DNA from: Adiantum capillus-veneris
Taxonomy: Eukaryota > Streptophyta > Polypodiopsida > Polypodiales > Pteridaceae
DNA length: 64,000 nt
Direction of reading: 5' to 3'
NCBI GenBank assembly: GCA_014529385.2
Contig: CM043963.1
Span: 77,675,412 to 77,739,411, forward strand
The translations under genes and the position numbers were made by a program. Positions 21,195 to 33,869 of this stretch are shown one piece after another. Numbering within the stretch: position 1 is the first letter of the stretch; the number at the start of each line of letters is the position of its first letter. A model generated the notes under the pieces. It did no database searches. It saw only the letters and a program-made list of their open reading frames with translations, and had not been told where the DNA came from.

Positions 21195-21427
21195 ATTACC
21201 ACTATGTCAGGGAGAGGCTCTCAACAGGAGAGATCAGCTTGGATTATGTGCCAACACAGGACAACCTTGCAGATCTTTTCACAAAGGCATTGTCTCGTGA
21301 AAAGCTTGAAGCTTTCCGCAAAGCTTTGGGCTTACTCCCCTTTGTGGAATGATCATGTCCTTAGGGCATGGCACTTCCCTTTACTCATGGGCCAGCTCTC
21401 GTTCACCGCATCACTCCAGGGGGGATA
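21195..21427 (+). mobile_element. Copia element B1, right part (end of RNase H)
   Basis: After the repeated ATTAC the interrupted frame resumes: YHYVRERLSTGEISLDYVPT, then LADLFTKALSREKLEAFRKA and LLPFVE followed by a stop (TGA 21351-21353). The untranslated tail ends in a purine tract (CAGGGGGGATA) at the LTR start. It reads well against the end of element B2 on the other strand. Confidence 0.92.
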
Positions 21428-21654
21428 TGTTACCATATACATGTGGTAGTGATGTGTGTGAACACACTAGGACTGCCGGGGCATTTTTTCCCTCTTTAGG
21501 AGGTCTTTTCCCCCGTGCATTGTGTATACACCCATCACTCTAGGGCTATCTATCTTTCCAATGCACACTAAGTAATACACTCTCTATTGTGTGCCTTGAG
21601 CTTCCTTCGTCTTCTCCAAGCTGTGTGCGTTTCTCTGCAATCCTAGTTCCAACA
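21428..21654 (+). repeat. 3' LTR of copia B1
   Basis: 227 bp from TGTTACCATATACATG to AGTTCCAACA. The LTR of B2 (39913-39685 on the minus strand) is homologous along its length. The left LTR of B1 is absent. Confidence 0.85.
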
Positions 21655-21758
21655 CCTCTCAAATAAAACTTCAAAAAGGCCATTCACACACCCTTAGCAG
21701 CATTACAAACAAGCATACTTGGTCCGGACTTCTCATTTGACCGTTCTCTACTCATACA

Positions 21759-21843
<85 letters not shown>

Positions 21844-23410
21844 TGCAACATAGAACACCGCCGGTTTGGCGTACACCTACACACGCAGACAACACTGCAG
21901 ATCGCACAAGATTAGCACAAAAAGAGAAGGGTGGAAGAAGGGGATGACACCAAATGCGACATGATGGATTCTTCTTCCTCAAAAAGCTTACAAACTTCAA
22001 GGGGCCAATACCATGGCTAGCTTCAACAAAAAAAACACTTCTCGTAGCTCCCTCAAGCTCACTCCTTTGTGCAAGAGCTCCTCTCAGTGGTCTCTTTTCT
22101 CCCCAAAAAACAAAGAACAAAGACCCCCAAAAATGTTTTTTTACAACCTCTTATAGAGGGGCTCTTCAATTTTTGGTATCTCGCTCTTGATTGGTCCAGC
22201 AAGGCCCACTTCTCTCTCTCTTGAGTACATGAGAACACCCTTACCTAGGGGGGCAACGGCGGCACCATTGGTGCCTTTTTGGTGCAAACTTGCCTTCAAC
22301 AAAAGGTTTTGTGGGCAGGGCCAAAGTCCAACCGGTGTGAACGTGCCCCATGGGCATCGCCTTGCCACATCAACATTGTACAATGGATGACCAACGGCTA
22401 CCATCGCCATCGACAACCATCTACACTAACCTTGTGTGGCCAAGCGACCACCAGACACACCACTACAATGCCAGCACATCGCCTACGTAGCGTTGATATG
22501 GGCTTATGTTATGTAATGTGGCATCCTCGAGGCGACCCCCCCGTGAACTCCAAGAAAATACTCATCACCCCATGAAAAACTCCACCTTTTGTACTAAATT
22601 GGTCAAGTTCCCATTCCCAGCTCACTAGCCCAATGCTTGAGTTGCAAAACCTAGCTAAAAATTCACTTTACCACCTTTGATCCGTGAAAACCCTACCGAA
22701 ATTTGACTCTCCCAAGGCCGCATACAAAGTGCCCAAAAACAATAAAAAATTACATGTCCACACCCCACCGCCAACTGCTCCAAACTTCAACCTGCCATAT
22801 CTTGGCCGCCATGACTCCGATCAATGAGCCATCAAATTGTGGACACTTCCCATGATGGATAACCCCTTCTAGAACTCTGGTAAAGCTTAAAAAACCTCAG
22901 ACTGCATGCCTTCCAAGGTAATTAACTTGGCACACAGCTGGCCCTCGGAAAATTTTTAGATGATCTTAACTTGCCCATTTGAGCTCAGATTGATGATCCA
23001 AAAAGACTGTTATATACCAAAACTTGAGCACTTTGTAATACTAACATAAGTTTTGACCATTAGTGTACACTTTTCCTATTTGTTAGAGATGTAGAAAGCC
23101 TTCTAGATTTGAACAATCATAATTTCACCCTAGAGCTCTGTTTGAGGAGCCGTTTGGACCGACTTGTAGAGAATCTTGAACACCACATTTCAGGGTACAA
23201 CCCCAACACTTTGGACACTACATCCTACCAACCTGATTGGTTCATTTTGGAGTCCTCTTGGCCTGAAAAACCACATCAAGCATACATACCCGCAATCAAT
23301 TGTCTGCCCAGGCCCTTCACACCGTCTTTAGCCCTTTGGCGCACACATGTAGGCACCCATAGGATTGCTTTGTCCACTTTCCAACACCGACATCTTTGGC
23401 TACACCATCA
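21655..23410. mobile_element. R1 LTR-like repeat, copy A, with (CT)n tract
   Basis: This non-coding segment matches, in order, 28550-30600 and the split copy 32180-32585 plus 37905-39410. Shared marks are CACACCCTTAGCAGCA, a long (CT)n tract (21764-21840), ATGGCTAGCTTCAACA, CTCTTGAGTACATGAGAACA and CATCTTTGGCTACACC. It lies to the left of the degraded minus-strand gypsy, where the 3' LTR would be expected. Its left end is cut by copia B1, and similarity to the other copies stops near 23410. Confidence 0.7.
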
Positions 23411-23639
23411 TTGCCTAGACCCCTTGTCAAACATTTATATTCAACCGAAACAGAATTTAAAAATTGCCACACCAAACTCACAACCAAACATACTTACAAA
23501 CCACAACCATATGTTCAAGATATGTACAAGATTCATCTCCTCTACACTTCATTTTTTCAAAGGTGGGTTGCCCACTTCCCTTGGCTACAATCTGATGCAC
23601 ATCAAGCATTAGACTCTTGTCAAAGTATAGCCTGAGACG

Positions 23640-24460
23640 CACGCCACACCCTATGCCTAAGAAGCTTACCATTCGCTCGCAGTGATAGGTCCCATTCAAA
23701 AAGGCCTTTACAACTTGTTCGGACCCATCCACTTTTTCTTGAACTTCTTCTAGAAAGTAAAATCCATATAGCTTTCATACTTTATCACACGGTCTCCTTC
23801 TTGTATCTCCTTGTCTGGCAGGTTCTGGTTTAATTTTGCAACTTGCTTCTCTCGTTGCTTCACATAGAAATTTTCTGTTGCCTCGGCCCATCTGCAATGC
23901 TTCAAGGCTAACAATCCAATCCGGTAAAACAATCTGCTGAGTGGCACTGACTCACCACTTCAAAGCTCCTAGTTGTGCATGAACTTGCACCATTGCCTCT
24001 CTACCATAAACTAGCTCAAATGAAGTGAAATGTGTAGCCGCCTTATAGGATGTTCGATACACCCACAAACACTTTTTAGGTTTGCTTCCCACTCTGTCTC
24101 CAATTTGTACACATACTTCGTTAGCGTTTTAATGATCTGCCCATTGGCACTCTCGACTAGACCATTGCATTGAGGATGATAGGGCAAAGAAAATCGATGA
24201 TGAATGCCCAAATTCTCGAATATCCACTAATGCATGCATGAACTTTCTCCTAAACCCCTGACCTCTATCATAAATGAGCACCCATGGCACTCCAAAATGG
24301 AAACAAATGAAATCAAAGACAAACTGGGCCATAACATGTGAATTCACCTCCTTGGCTGCCTTGGCCTCGACCCACCTAGTGAGGTAGTCAATGGCCACCA
24401 CAATGTAATTCTTACCACTTGTCAACTTTGGGAGTGGACCAATGGTATCCAATCCTCACT
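23640..24460 (-). pseudogene. R1 gypsy integrase remnant
   Basis: Minus-strand frames give the integrase core MDTIGPLPKLTSGKNYIVVA (first D), then FGVPWVLIYDRGQGF (second D), and HHRFSLPYHPQCNGLVESAN (E). They are followed by the post-integrase region with QREKQVAKLNQNL and GDRVIKY. Frameshifts and stops separate the pieces. This element kept an integrase, unlike the related young gypsy at 44049-50507. Confidence 0.85.
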
Positions 24461-26147
24461 TCTCAAAAGCACTTTGAGCAACGATGACCCCCGCAGCTTG
24501 GCCATCAGTCCTCTTTCACCCATGGTCTAGCACTCGTGATAGGTCTCGCAACAATAATGTAGATCTTATACTATGGAAGGCAACTTGCTCTTAAAACTCA
24601 AAATAGTACCTGGTCTTTACCCTGATGTTCACTCTCTTCATGAAATTATTCTAGAACCATGCCAATATATTCCCTATAAAGCACTCTTCCCAGCACTCCA
24701 TCTTGACCATAAGTCATCAAAATCTTTACCCACCAATGTGAATTTGCGAGCCTTTTGCACAATTCTTCTCCTTTGCAGCTTGGACAAGCCCTCTAGACAC
24801 TAGCTTGTGCTAAAAAAGTCCTTTATCTCCTTTAGGGTCTCTCTACCTGCATAAGTGGCTGGTGCCACATGTAAGCCTGCAACATGCACCTGCACCTAGC
24901 TAGCTGGTGTGCCTCTTGGTTTTTCTCTCTTGACATGCTTGAATTGGACCGCTTCAAAAAACTTTAACAACTTTCTAATGGATAAAAACAAAATTTTCAA
25001 AGAATCACGCTTTAGCTGACACTGGACTAAAAGTTGCTTGAACTAGCAACACATCACCTTTTACCACCAGCTTGGAAAAGCCAAACTCTACATACTGCTT
25101 CAGACTCAAATGAAGAGTGAGATAATCCACCTCATTGTTGGTGTGGACATCCTCTAAGTTGCAAACCTTTGAGAAAATTATTTTCCCTGTGGGTCCTATA
25201 TCACCACACCACAACTTGCCTTCTACACTACTCTTCAATACATGCCGTCAAACCACATGGTAAAACCCCTTCCAAGTTTGACTCGTCTTTAGCTCTCGCA
25301 CTACCCTTGGATACACTGATATATCAACACCTTATTGACCAAAACATATGCTAAGTGGGACTGGCTAGTATGATCAATTTTGAATTCAAACTCAAACTCA
25401 TGTAGCCCCAACAACCACTTCATAATGTGTTTCCCTGGCTTCAAATGTAGCACCACCTCACGCAATAGATTGCTAGTTGTGAGCACATAAAACTTGTGTA
25501 CAACTAGATGCACTTTGAACTTCCTAAAATAAAATATTATAGCCATCACCAATTGCTTCGCTTCATTGCACATCATCTCCCCACCGACTTCTCACCTTGG
25601 TCTTGAAATAGATAGGCTTGTTTCTCCTCCCTACCTTTTGTAACAACACCGCTCCAATAGCAAATGTGCCCACCGTCATCACCACATAGAAATCATCCTC
25701 TTGTTTTGGAGGACACACCAATGATAACTGACACAAAATCTCTTTCACCCTGTCAAAGGATTCCTGTGCTTCCTCATCCCATTCAAAACCATGCACTAGC
25801 TAAGCCCTATTTTGCAAAGGATACACGTATTGAAATAGCATCCATCAAAACCATGAGAAGTACTTCAACTTATGCACAAAGCCTTGGGAACTTGACAGAG
25901 GATCCATTATCACTAGAGTCTTCACCTTCTGTGGGTCAGCCTCTATCCCAGTCTCTGACAACACATGACCCAACAAATGTGCACAGGGTTGTGCCAACTG
26001 ACACTTCTTAGGGTTCAATTGCCTACCTCCTTCATCGGCCTTTGAGAACAAAATTGTAGCTTCAGTAGATGCTCTAACCTAGAGTTGTAGCATCCAATAT
26101 CATCCATAAAATCCCTAATGAACCTGCCCAAATAAGGTCTCCCATTT
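24461..26147 (-). pseudogene. R1 gypsy reverse transcriptase-RNase H remnant
   Basis: Minus-strand pieces, from 26051 leftward, are LNPKKCQLAQPCAHLLGHVL of the reverse-transcriptase thumb, the connection FEWDEEAQESFDRVKEIL, RNase H (FAIGAVLLQKVGRRNKPIYF and later KHIMKWLLGLHEFEFEFKI), and a second RNase H piece (25238-25005: NNEVDYLTLHL, KLVVKGDVLLVQ) like the archaeal-type RNase H of the young gypsy. Many stops show long decay. From 24461 to 25000 no clear motif survives. Confidence 0.78.
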
Positions 26148-26290
26148 TTCTTTGGAGTGATGACCTTATTTGGGCTCCTTCACTGTATAGATGATACCTG
26201 CATCCAAAGAGAAATAAGGTCATCACTCCAAAGAAAAATAAGGTCATCCCACTCTGAATCCTTCACTGTATAGATGATACCTGCATCCAA
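26148..26290. repeat. Inverted plus direct repeat inside R1 gypsy
   Basis: A perfect 24-bp inverted repeat pairs 26148-26171 with 26212-26235. A 32-bp direct repeat pairs 26176-26207 with 26259-26290. The repeats interleave, which suggests one replication-slippage or template-switch event in the reverse-transcriptase coding sequence. Confidence 0.9.
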
Positions 26291-27600
26291 GAGCTTATTA
26301 ATATCCTGCCATAGGGATTCTTTCTAGATCTCCCCTAGAATTCTTAGATTTTGAGCCTTCAACTTGTATCCCTCAACTATAATCTTGTGCTCCACTCCTT
26401 TCCCCCGATAAATCCTTGTACTCTATCACAAAAAGGTTAGGATAAGAGGCACAAAGCTGGACATAACTCTCCTTCTCCTGGTTGGTTAGGTCTTTGCTCA
26501 TCATATCCACCACTTTCTTTGCATCTATATCATGGACATGGGGCTGCATACCTTCCCCTATATGGGGATCCTCTACCAACACTAAACCAATAAGCATCAA
26601 TCTTCAACATATCATCATTACTCTCCTCTTCCTCTATAGTAGTGGTGTAACCCTCATCAAAATCCATTTTGTTTTCATATTCATAGGTTATTATTGTATC
26701 ACCTTCATCTGTTGCTTACAAAGGATGAAAATGGCACTATCTATCTCCCTTTTTCTTTATAAAAAACAGTGTACACTTTGCTCTCCCATTCTTGCTTCAC
26801 CCCTATTGCAAGAAGCCATGGACTTCCCAAAATGATAGGGTAAGTGTTGTCACCTGCTTTCATCACAAAGAAGTTGATAAGATATTCTACTCTCATTACC
26901 TTCACCCTCACGTCCTAAGACACACCCAAACATCTAGCTTTAGTGTGATTGGCCATCCTCATGAGAACATTTGATTTAGCAATGGCCTTGACGCCTATCT
27001 CCCACATAGTTGCTTCCGTCACGACACATACATGTGCTCCACCATCATGTAAGCTTGTACCTACATCCTCTTCTCAATGATCACATCCACAAGAGGAAGG
27101 AAAATTGTTGGACATGTTTTTCACCACATGCACATTTCCCTTACCTCTTGGCATCCTTGTGCTAACAATCATGGACCACTGCCTTCTTAGCTTAGGATAA
27201 AAATCACACAGCTTCCCAAATGTAATGTTAGCCTTTGGACTCTGAACATCACTTACCAGGTCACACTCAGGGTAACCACGTCCCACTTGAAACTCCACCT
27301 GCTTGATCTTGTGGTGTCTTCATCCAACTATTCCTTGCCTTCACAGACTTTCTCCTTGCCCTTGCAAGCCCTGGTCTCTTGCTCAGTTTCTATTTCCCTT
27401 TCACTTCTTGCCCTTTTGAAATCTAGAAGCTCACATCCTACTTGTCCATACTGATCATATTGACCCTAGGGAGTCGGGACTTCATCATTGTCTGGCAGTA
27501 CTGGCGGCACAAGTTTTTCAGCATGATGCTCCCTAGGACCATTAAACTATTCGTGTCCTCTACCTCTTCCCAAAAAAGGATATATAAACCCCTCTTTCCC
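26291..27600 (-). pseudogene. R1 gypsy protease-to-RT linker remnant
   Basis: Broken minus-strand frames at 26600-26373 and 27298-27074 lie where the protease and the protease-RT linker of this class belong. The 26600-26373 piece (MMSKDLTNQEKESYVQLCAS, NLFVIEYKDLSG) matches the stretch just before the reverse transcriptase in the young gypsy. The protease active site is not recognisable. Confidence 0.6.
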
Positions 27601-27609
27601 TAGGAGGAT

Positions 27610-28460
27610 GGGGACAGTCTGGATCATAATGACCCTCTTCACTGTAATTGTAACACATGTTGGATGGGCAACGGTCTTGCTCTACCTCTTCCTCCCCTTG
27701 GCTGTCCCCTGTCCATTACACGTAACTGCAAGTCGTGTATCAATTTTGACAAATACTGGACCGTGCGCACACACTGTTGTGGGATAGTAGCCATAGCCCT
27801 ATCCCCCTAATTATCTTACTAGATTATTTCACAAGGACTCTACGATTGGACAATTGCCATCATCTCATAGCCCATTCACCCTTTGTTCAATTTTTTAAAA
27901 AATCTTTCTTCTCTTCAACCATACAATTTCCACTACTCCATTATAGTTTTCTGGGCTTTCATAGTCTACATACTATTGCACTTTAGGATGTAGGCACACC
28001 ATAAAATTATCCAACTTAAAATACCCACCATTGCCCCATTGCATGGCCACTGCTAGCTCTTCCCAGCATGCTTCAAAATGATATAAATATAGATTAAAAT
28101 CATCACTTACATCTTGTTTAAGAGCCTTCACCCTCGTATCCAACTCAAGTGGAGACACTTCCTTGTAGAAATCATGCAAAAAATGTGTCCAACAGAGCTG
28201 GCCATGCCTGCCTTGTCTCACCATCCCATGCTTCAAACCACACTTTGAATTTACCACACATTATCGAGGGAAAATTTTTCATTTTTTCTATCCTTGTTCG
28301 GCAAGCCATTCATATAGTTTGAAATCCAGAAGCCATTCATCTAGGTTCTCTTCACTTGTAAAAAATGAACCATAGCTTTGTGTCACCATACTTTCCAATG
28401 CAAAAAACAGCTCTTTTTTGTCAATCAAGGAATAATCCGTGCACCTCCTCTGTGGGGGAC
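27610..28460 (-). pseudogene. R1 gypsy gag remnant with damaged zinc knuckle
   Basis: Minus-strand gag begins near 28440 (FFALESMVTQSYGSFF, LDEWLLDFKLYEWL) and continues through DFYKEVSPLELDTRVKALKQ to a zinc knuckle at about 27655-27611 reading CYNYSEEGHYDPDC, in which the second cysteine is replaced by tyrosine. Several stops and frameshifts are present. The same gag start recurs beside the next R1 repeat at 31660-32110. Confidence 0.75.
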
Positions 28461-30846
28461 ACCATAAGATGGAGAGGGGGAATGGGGAACACACCCACAC
28501 ACACAACAATGGCCCTACATAGCTCAAGGTATTTACATCACCCCTATTGTCTCAAATACACCTCCTACAAAAAGACCATTTACACTAGCAGGGCCTCTCC
28601 TGCACACTCCATAGAGTCACACACCCTTAGCAGCACCACAAACAAGCACACTCACTCCACACTACTCATTGCACAACCCTCTATTCACATAACACATCTC
28701 TCTTTCTATCTTTGCAACATAGCACACCGGTGGTTTGGCGTACACTCACACATGCACAAAATACCGTGGATTGCACAAGAGTAGCAGAAAAGAAAAGGGG
28801 GGAAGATGGGGATGACACCAAATGTGACAATGATGGCTTCTTCTTCCTCAAAAAACACTTACAAACTTCAAAGGGCCACTCCCATGGCTAGCTTCAACAA
28901 AAAAAACACTTCTCATAGCTCTTGCAAGCTCACTCTGGTGTGTAAGATCTCCTCTCGTTGGTCTCTTTTCTCCCCAAAAAAAAAAAGAACAAAGACCCCC
29001 AAAAACGTTTTTTTAACAACCTTTTATAGAGGAGCTCAAGTTTTGGTATCTTGCTCTTGATTGGTACACAACGGCCCCTCAACTTAGAACTTCTAAGGAT
29101 GGTTGAATCCACTTCTCTCTCACTCTTGAGTACATGAGAACACCCTTACCTAGGGGGTGCAACGACGATGTCGTCAGTGCCTTTCCTAGTGCAAACTTGC
29201 CTTCAATAAAAGGTTTTGTGGGGAGGAGCAAGGCCCAACTAGTGTGAACACGCCCCACGGGTGACGTCCTACCATGTCAGCACTCTACAATGGACGTCCA
29301 ATGGCCACTACGGCCATCAAAAACCATATAAACCAACCTTGCACCACGAACAAGCGATCGCCATGCACACCACTAGAACACCTAACGCCGCCTGCGTAGC
29401 ACCGTCGACATGGCAAGCTCTAAGGGGAGATTTTTCTCCTTTCTTGTGATGACTATGGGTTTGACACACTGCACTATACATACCATGGCCATGGAGCCCT
29501 TCAAACCCCATATGGGTTTATGGCATGCCACAAACTCAAGAAAACCCTCATCACCCATTTTCTAAGCTTTTAAAAATATGCTTTTTGTGCACTACTTCTC
29601 ACTATTGGTCCTACATTTAAAAAAGATAGCCCATTATCCACCACGCTCTCTATAAGTTTAACGTATTGCGATGCCAAGAGTAGGGAGGCTCACAATGGAT
29701 CTTCTCCAGGGGGTGTTTTCTTGCTTTAGTGCACCACCATGAGAGGAGACACAGTGGACTTATACCTGCAGTGCCGAGAATAAACCCGGGTGGGGTTGCT
29801 TGGCAGTGCCTAGTGCATCTCTATTCTCGGCCCTAGCTCGCCCCCTTATCTTGTATGCAGGAAGAGGTTTCCTCTCCCTCTTCCCCCTTGCATAAGGTAA
29901 ACGAAAACCGGGTTGCTTGGGAGGTCAAGGCAACGAGTGTGTGGTCTTGTGGCAAAGGGTCTCCACTTGGTGGCACTGCATTGGCAAGGTCTCTCACACC
30001 CCACCACCGCCAACTGCTTTAGACTTCAACCTTGCATATCTTGGCCACCAAGTCTTTGATCGGCAAACTGTCAAATCTTGTGGACTCCACATGATGCATA
30101 CCCCCTTTTAGAACTCTTTGAAAAGCTAAAAGAACTCTAGATTGCATGCCTATTGAGGTGGTCAACTTGGCACACAATTGGATCTGTTTGATGATCCAAA
30201 AAGAAGGGCATGCACCACAACTTGAGCACTTCAAAGCTATCTTCTGACATTAGCTTTGACCATCATTCTCCATTTTCCCTATCCATCGGAGATCTAAAAA
30301 GCCTTCTAGATTTGAACTGCCATAACATTCTCCCTAGAGCTTTGTTTGAGGGGACCGGCTTGTAGAGAATCTTGAACACCACATTTGAGGGTACAACCCC
30401 AACACTCCAGACATTGTACCCTACCAAATTGATTGGCTCATTTTGGAGTCCTCTTGCCCTAGAAAACCACATCATGCATACATACTTGCAATTACTTGCC
30501 TGCCTAGGCCCTTCACACCTACTTTAGCCCTTTAGCTCGCACTTGTAGTAGGGACCCATAGCATTGCTTTGTTCACTTTGCAGCATCGACCATCTTTGGC
30601 TGCACCACCGTGTACATATCTTAACAAGGAGTTATGGCCCTGATGTAGTGTTGTAAGTGCTTTTCTAATGTAAATGATTTCTAATATGCTTTGGAAATTG
30701 TTAGGTCAAGGGCCAAGGACAAGAGCCAAGGCCAAGAGCTAAAACTCCCATGCGATCAAGGGGTGCTATATTTAGTAGGATATGAAACTATACATAGCAA
30801 GGTTTTGCGGAAAGTTGCATGTGTTGTTCCCTAGAGTCTCACATTG
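28461..30846 (-). mobile_element. R1 LTR, copy B (probable 5' LTR of the minus-strand gypsy)
   Basis: The right-hand neighbour of R1 gag. At the junction the minus strand reads CTCTCCATCTTATGGTGTCC, fitting an LTR end followed by a variant of the gypsy primer site. The segment of about 2.4 kb has no genes, shares its whole layout with copies A and C/D, and ends near CTCACA at 30846, though similarity to copy D continues to about 30894. There is no long CT tract in this copy, only short remnants near 28700. Confidence 0.65.
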
Positions 30847-30894
30847 GGATCAACTTGAGGTGCTTGAGTATTGTCCTATGGAGCCTTGCTCCTT

Positions 30895-31655
30895 AATCCA
30901 TACATAATGACATGCCTTGCATGTATCCAAACTGACTTTAAGGGACATGACCAAGCTTGGAAATGTCAAAAACGTCTTGTAGGGATAGTTGAGCTATCTT
31001 CCTCAAGTTCATACAGTGTTTTTGCAAAATAAACTCTAGATCAAATTAGCATATAAATAAGACAAACCATTCCTGACCTTGTTCTAGCCTCTTGGTCTAC
31101 TCAAGATATCACAAGCCTTGCTCATGGGTAGCCTCATTTGGAGTCGTACTCCATAGTCATCATGGGTAGCCTCATACGGAGTCATACATTGGTCATGTAG
31201 AGTCGTACTCCAAACTAATGACCCGTGCATTATTGATATACCCATATGATACCATGTGATCAAAATCAAGATAGAGTTTTAACAAAATTGAGCTTTCCAA
31301 TCTCCGACCTTGTTAGAGATTGGAAATCATATTCAACCTTGTCGGATAGGATGTCTTATTAAAAACACAAAATTTGGACAATCAATATCTATCATAGTCA
31401 TATAAACAAAGCATACCCCGGGTGAAACCGTTGCCATTGCTAAGCTCTTAGCAAAAACTTGTCATCGGCTATGCTTGCATAGTGGCACCTTCTCTTTGGC
31501 TTTTGGCAATGATCGATGGATCCTTACTCCTCTCTACATGATGCTCTTGCACCGTGTGCTTCCTCCAAACTCAACAAATATTTGATTTTCATGCATGGAG
31601 AAATTTTGACAATTCCAGAGAATCTATGAAAATTTTGTATAAAAAAAAAGCCCGC
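30895..31655. other. Spacer without recognisable genes
   Basis: Holds a short imperfect direct repeat (GGGTAGCCTCAT... at about 31127 and 31160, GAGTCGTACTCC nearby) but no coding signal or known element. Confidence 0.5.
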
Positions 31656-31659
31656 AAAG

Positions 31660-32108
31660 CCTACAAGCTTTGGGGCTTTCCACTTTGCACCAAAACATGC
31701 TTCAAAATGATCTAAAAACATATTAAAATCTTCACTTACATCTCATTTAAGAGCCTTTAGCTTCACATCCATCTTAACTGGAGATGCTTCCCTACAAAAA
31801 TAGTGCAAAAAACCTGTCCGTAGAGCCGACTATCCCTGCCTGCCGGCTGTCCCTGCCTTGGCTCACCATCCAATGCTTCAAACCACACTTTGCTTTACCA
31901 CACATTACCAAGGGAGAAGTTTGCATTTTTCTGTCCTTGTTTCGTAGTGATGGCATATATAGTTTGAAATCTACAAGCCATTTGTCTGGGTTCTCTTCAA
32001 TTGTAAAAATCCGACAATAGCTTCATGTCACCATACTTTCCAATGAAAAAACCGCTTATTTTTCATCATCCGAGGAACAGTCCGTGCACCTCCTCTACGG
32101 GGGCACCA
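31660..32108 (-). pseudogene. Second R1 gag fragment
   Basis: On the plus strand this matches 28060-28450 in order (ATGCTTCAAAATGAT, AGAGCCTTTAGC, CTCACCATCCAATGCTTC, GGGTTCTCTTCAATTGTAAA), so on the minus strand it is the N-terminal part of R1 gag, again leading into an R1 LTR. The minus strand reads TTCTGGTGCCCCCGTAGAGG at the junction, a variant of the gypsy primer site. Pol is missing. Confidence 0.75.
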
Positions 32109-32332
32109 GAAGATAGAGAGGGGGAATGGGGAACACACCCAACACACATAGCAATGCCCCTATATAGCTCAAGGTATTCATATCACCCCTATCCTCTCAA
32201 ATACACCTTCAAAAAGACCATTTACACGAGCAGGGCCTCACCTACACACTCCATAGACTCATACACCCTTAACAGCACCACAAATAAGCACACTCACTCT
32301 GCACTGCGCATTCCAAAACCCTTTCCTCACAC

Positions 32333-32411
<79 letters not shown>

Positions 32412-32590
32412 GCAACATAGAACACCGCTGGTTTGGTGTACACTTGCACATGCACACAACACCGCCGATTGCACAACAATAGTAGAAAAGAGAAGGGAGG
32501 AAGAGCAGGCGGACACCAAATGTGACCATGATGGCTTCTTCTTCCTAAAAAATACTTAAAATTTCAAAGGGCCACTGCCATGGCTAGTTT
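32109..32590 (-). mobile_element. R1 LTR copy C/D, left part, with (CT)n tract
   Basis: Matches the start of the other R1 LTRs, including a (CT)n tract of about 70 bp at 32338-32407. It is cut after CATGGCTAGTTT by the insertion of copia C2 and resumes at 37900. Confidence 0.8.
32586..32590 (+). repeat. Target site duplication of copia C2, left copy
   Basis: AGTTT before the TGTTGGGG start of the left LTR is repeated as AGTTT at 37900-37904 after the right LTR. Confidence 0.9.
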
Positions 32591-32783
32591 TGTTGGGGTA
32601 TAAAGCCCAATGTGGTCGCCCAGGTAAGTGGGCGGGCCGCCAGGTATGTACACATATACTTTTGTAAAACCTAATAAGAACTCACTATGCTCTACACATT
32701 ATAGTAGAGCGAGTTCACCATATCGTCGAGCTCTTCTTCTCGCACTCTCTCTCGCGTCACACTTCCACTCGTACTCCTTCAAC

Positions 32784-32795
32784 TGGTATCAGAGC
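32784..32795 (+). promoter_or_regulatory. Copia C2 primer binding site
   Basis: TGGTATCAGAGC two bases after the LTR end, the initiator Met tRNA complement. Confidence 0.93.
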
Positions 32796-33869
32796 TCAGA
32801 TCGAGGCTCGAGGCAGCATTTGCAGGTAGCCAGAGTCACTTGCTCAGATCGGAGTGAGATTCGACAGGCAAAGACATGGCCCCAAATCTTGTGGGTTAGC
32901 CCTAAGGGCTAGGTGTTCTCAGAATTTCATTCTGAGGTCATCTCGGCCACCGTTCGGCTTCGACAAAGTTCTGCGCAGGCCATTTTCGACTACGTGGTCT
33001 CAGCGGGTGCAGCTCCAACTCTGCAAATTTGGGGTTTCGGCCTACGACTGCAAGTGCTGAGGATATCGGCACTCCCAGAGTGTTGATTTGTGGCTGTCTA
33101 CACCATCGAAGGACGGCTCACAGTTCTTGGAGGCGTGTCACATACGACACGGGCGCATCTACACACATACTGTAGGCGACATCCACTAGTTCATCAGGTA
33201 GCTTGTGTTTGCTGCTTGATATTCAAGATTTCATCTTGACATTGCAGGTACTTCCACATGGGATGTATTGTCAGAGATGATGTATGTCTGTTGAGGGTTT
33301 GCTGGCTGTGAGTCACGCAGCAAACAACCGCCGCAGTGGTTACAACATATAGTGGGAAATTTGTGGATGTATGATTTTGTGGGAAGTCGATGTATTGTCA
33401 GATTTACTGCAACCTTTGTTGAGGGTCGAGTGAGGTTTTATTAAGCTGGGGGATTCTCGAATGTTGAGATCCTTTCGGTGATACAGGTCTTGGAGCGATC
33501 CCTCGAGCACCCTTAGATAGGTAGCTAGGATGTATTGACTGTGAGTTAGACAGTTGGGATTGCATCTTTGCTTTACTGCCATTGAGGCATTGTCACAATC
33601 TTTGCTTACAGGACAGTGACAGGACAGTGAGAGACAGTACAGGTGCATGACAGGTTTACCCGCAGCTTACAGTGTCAGAGAGACAGTGTTTTTTGAGCTG
33701 TTTTTTGAGTACACCAGAGCCATTTTACAAAGGATACTCTGTCAAAATTTCTGCAGAATCTGAAGCTTTCTTGGTTCATTTGACAGGTTGATATTGGTTC
33801 AGAGGTCAGTTTACAAGGGAAACTCTGCCGAATTTTTCCCAGGAAAGTAAACTATTGTGAAACGTAGCT

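Noticed and set aside
21684-22120. Frames rich in Arg-Glu repeats
   Set aside because: Produced by the (CT)n tract in an R1 LTR; similar artefacts recur at every GA tract.
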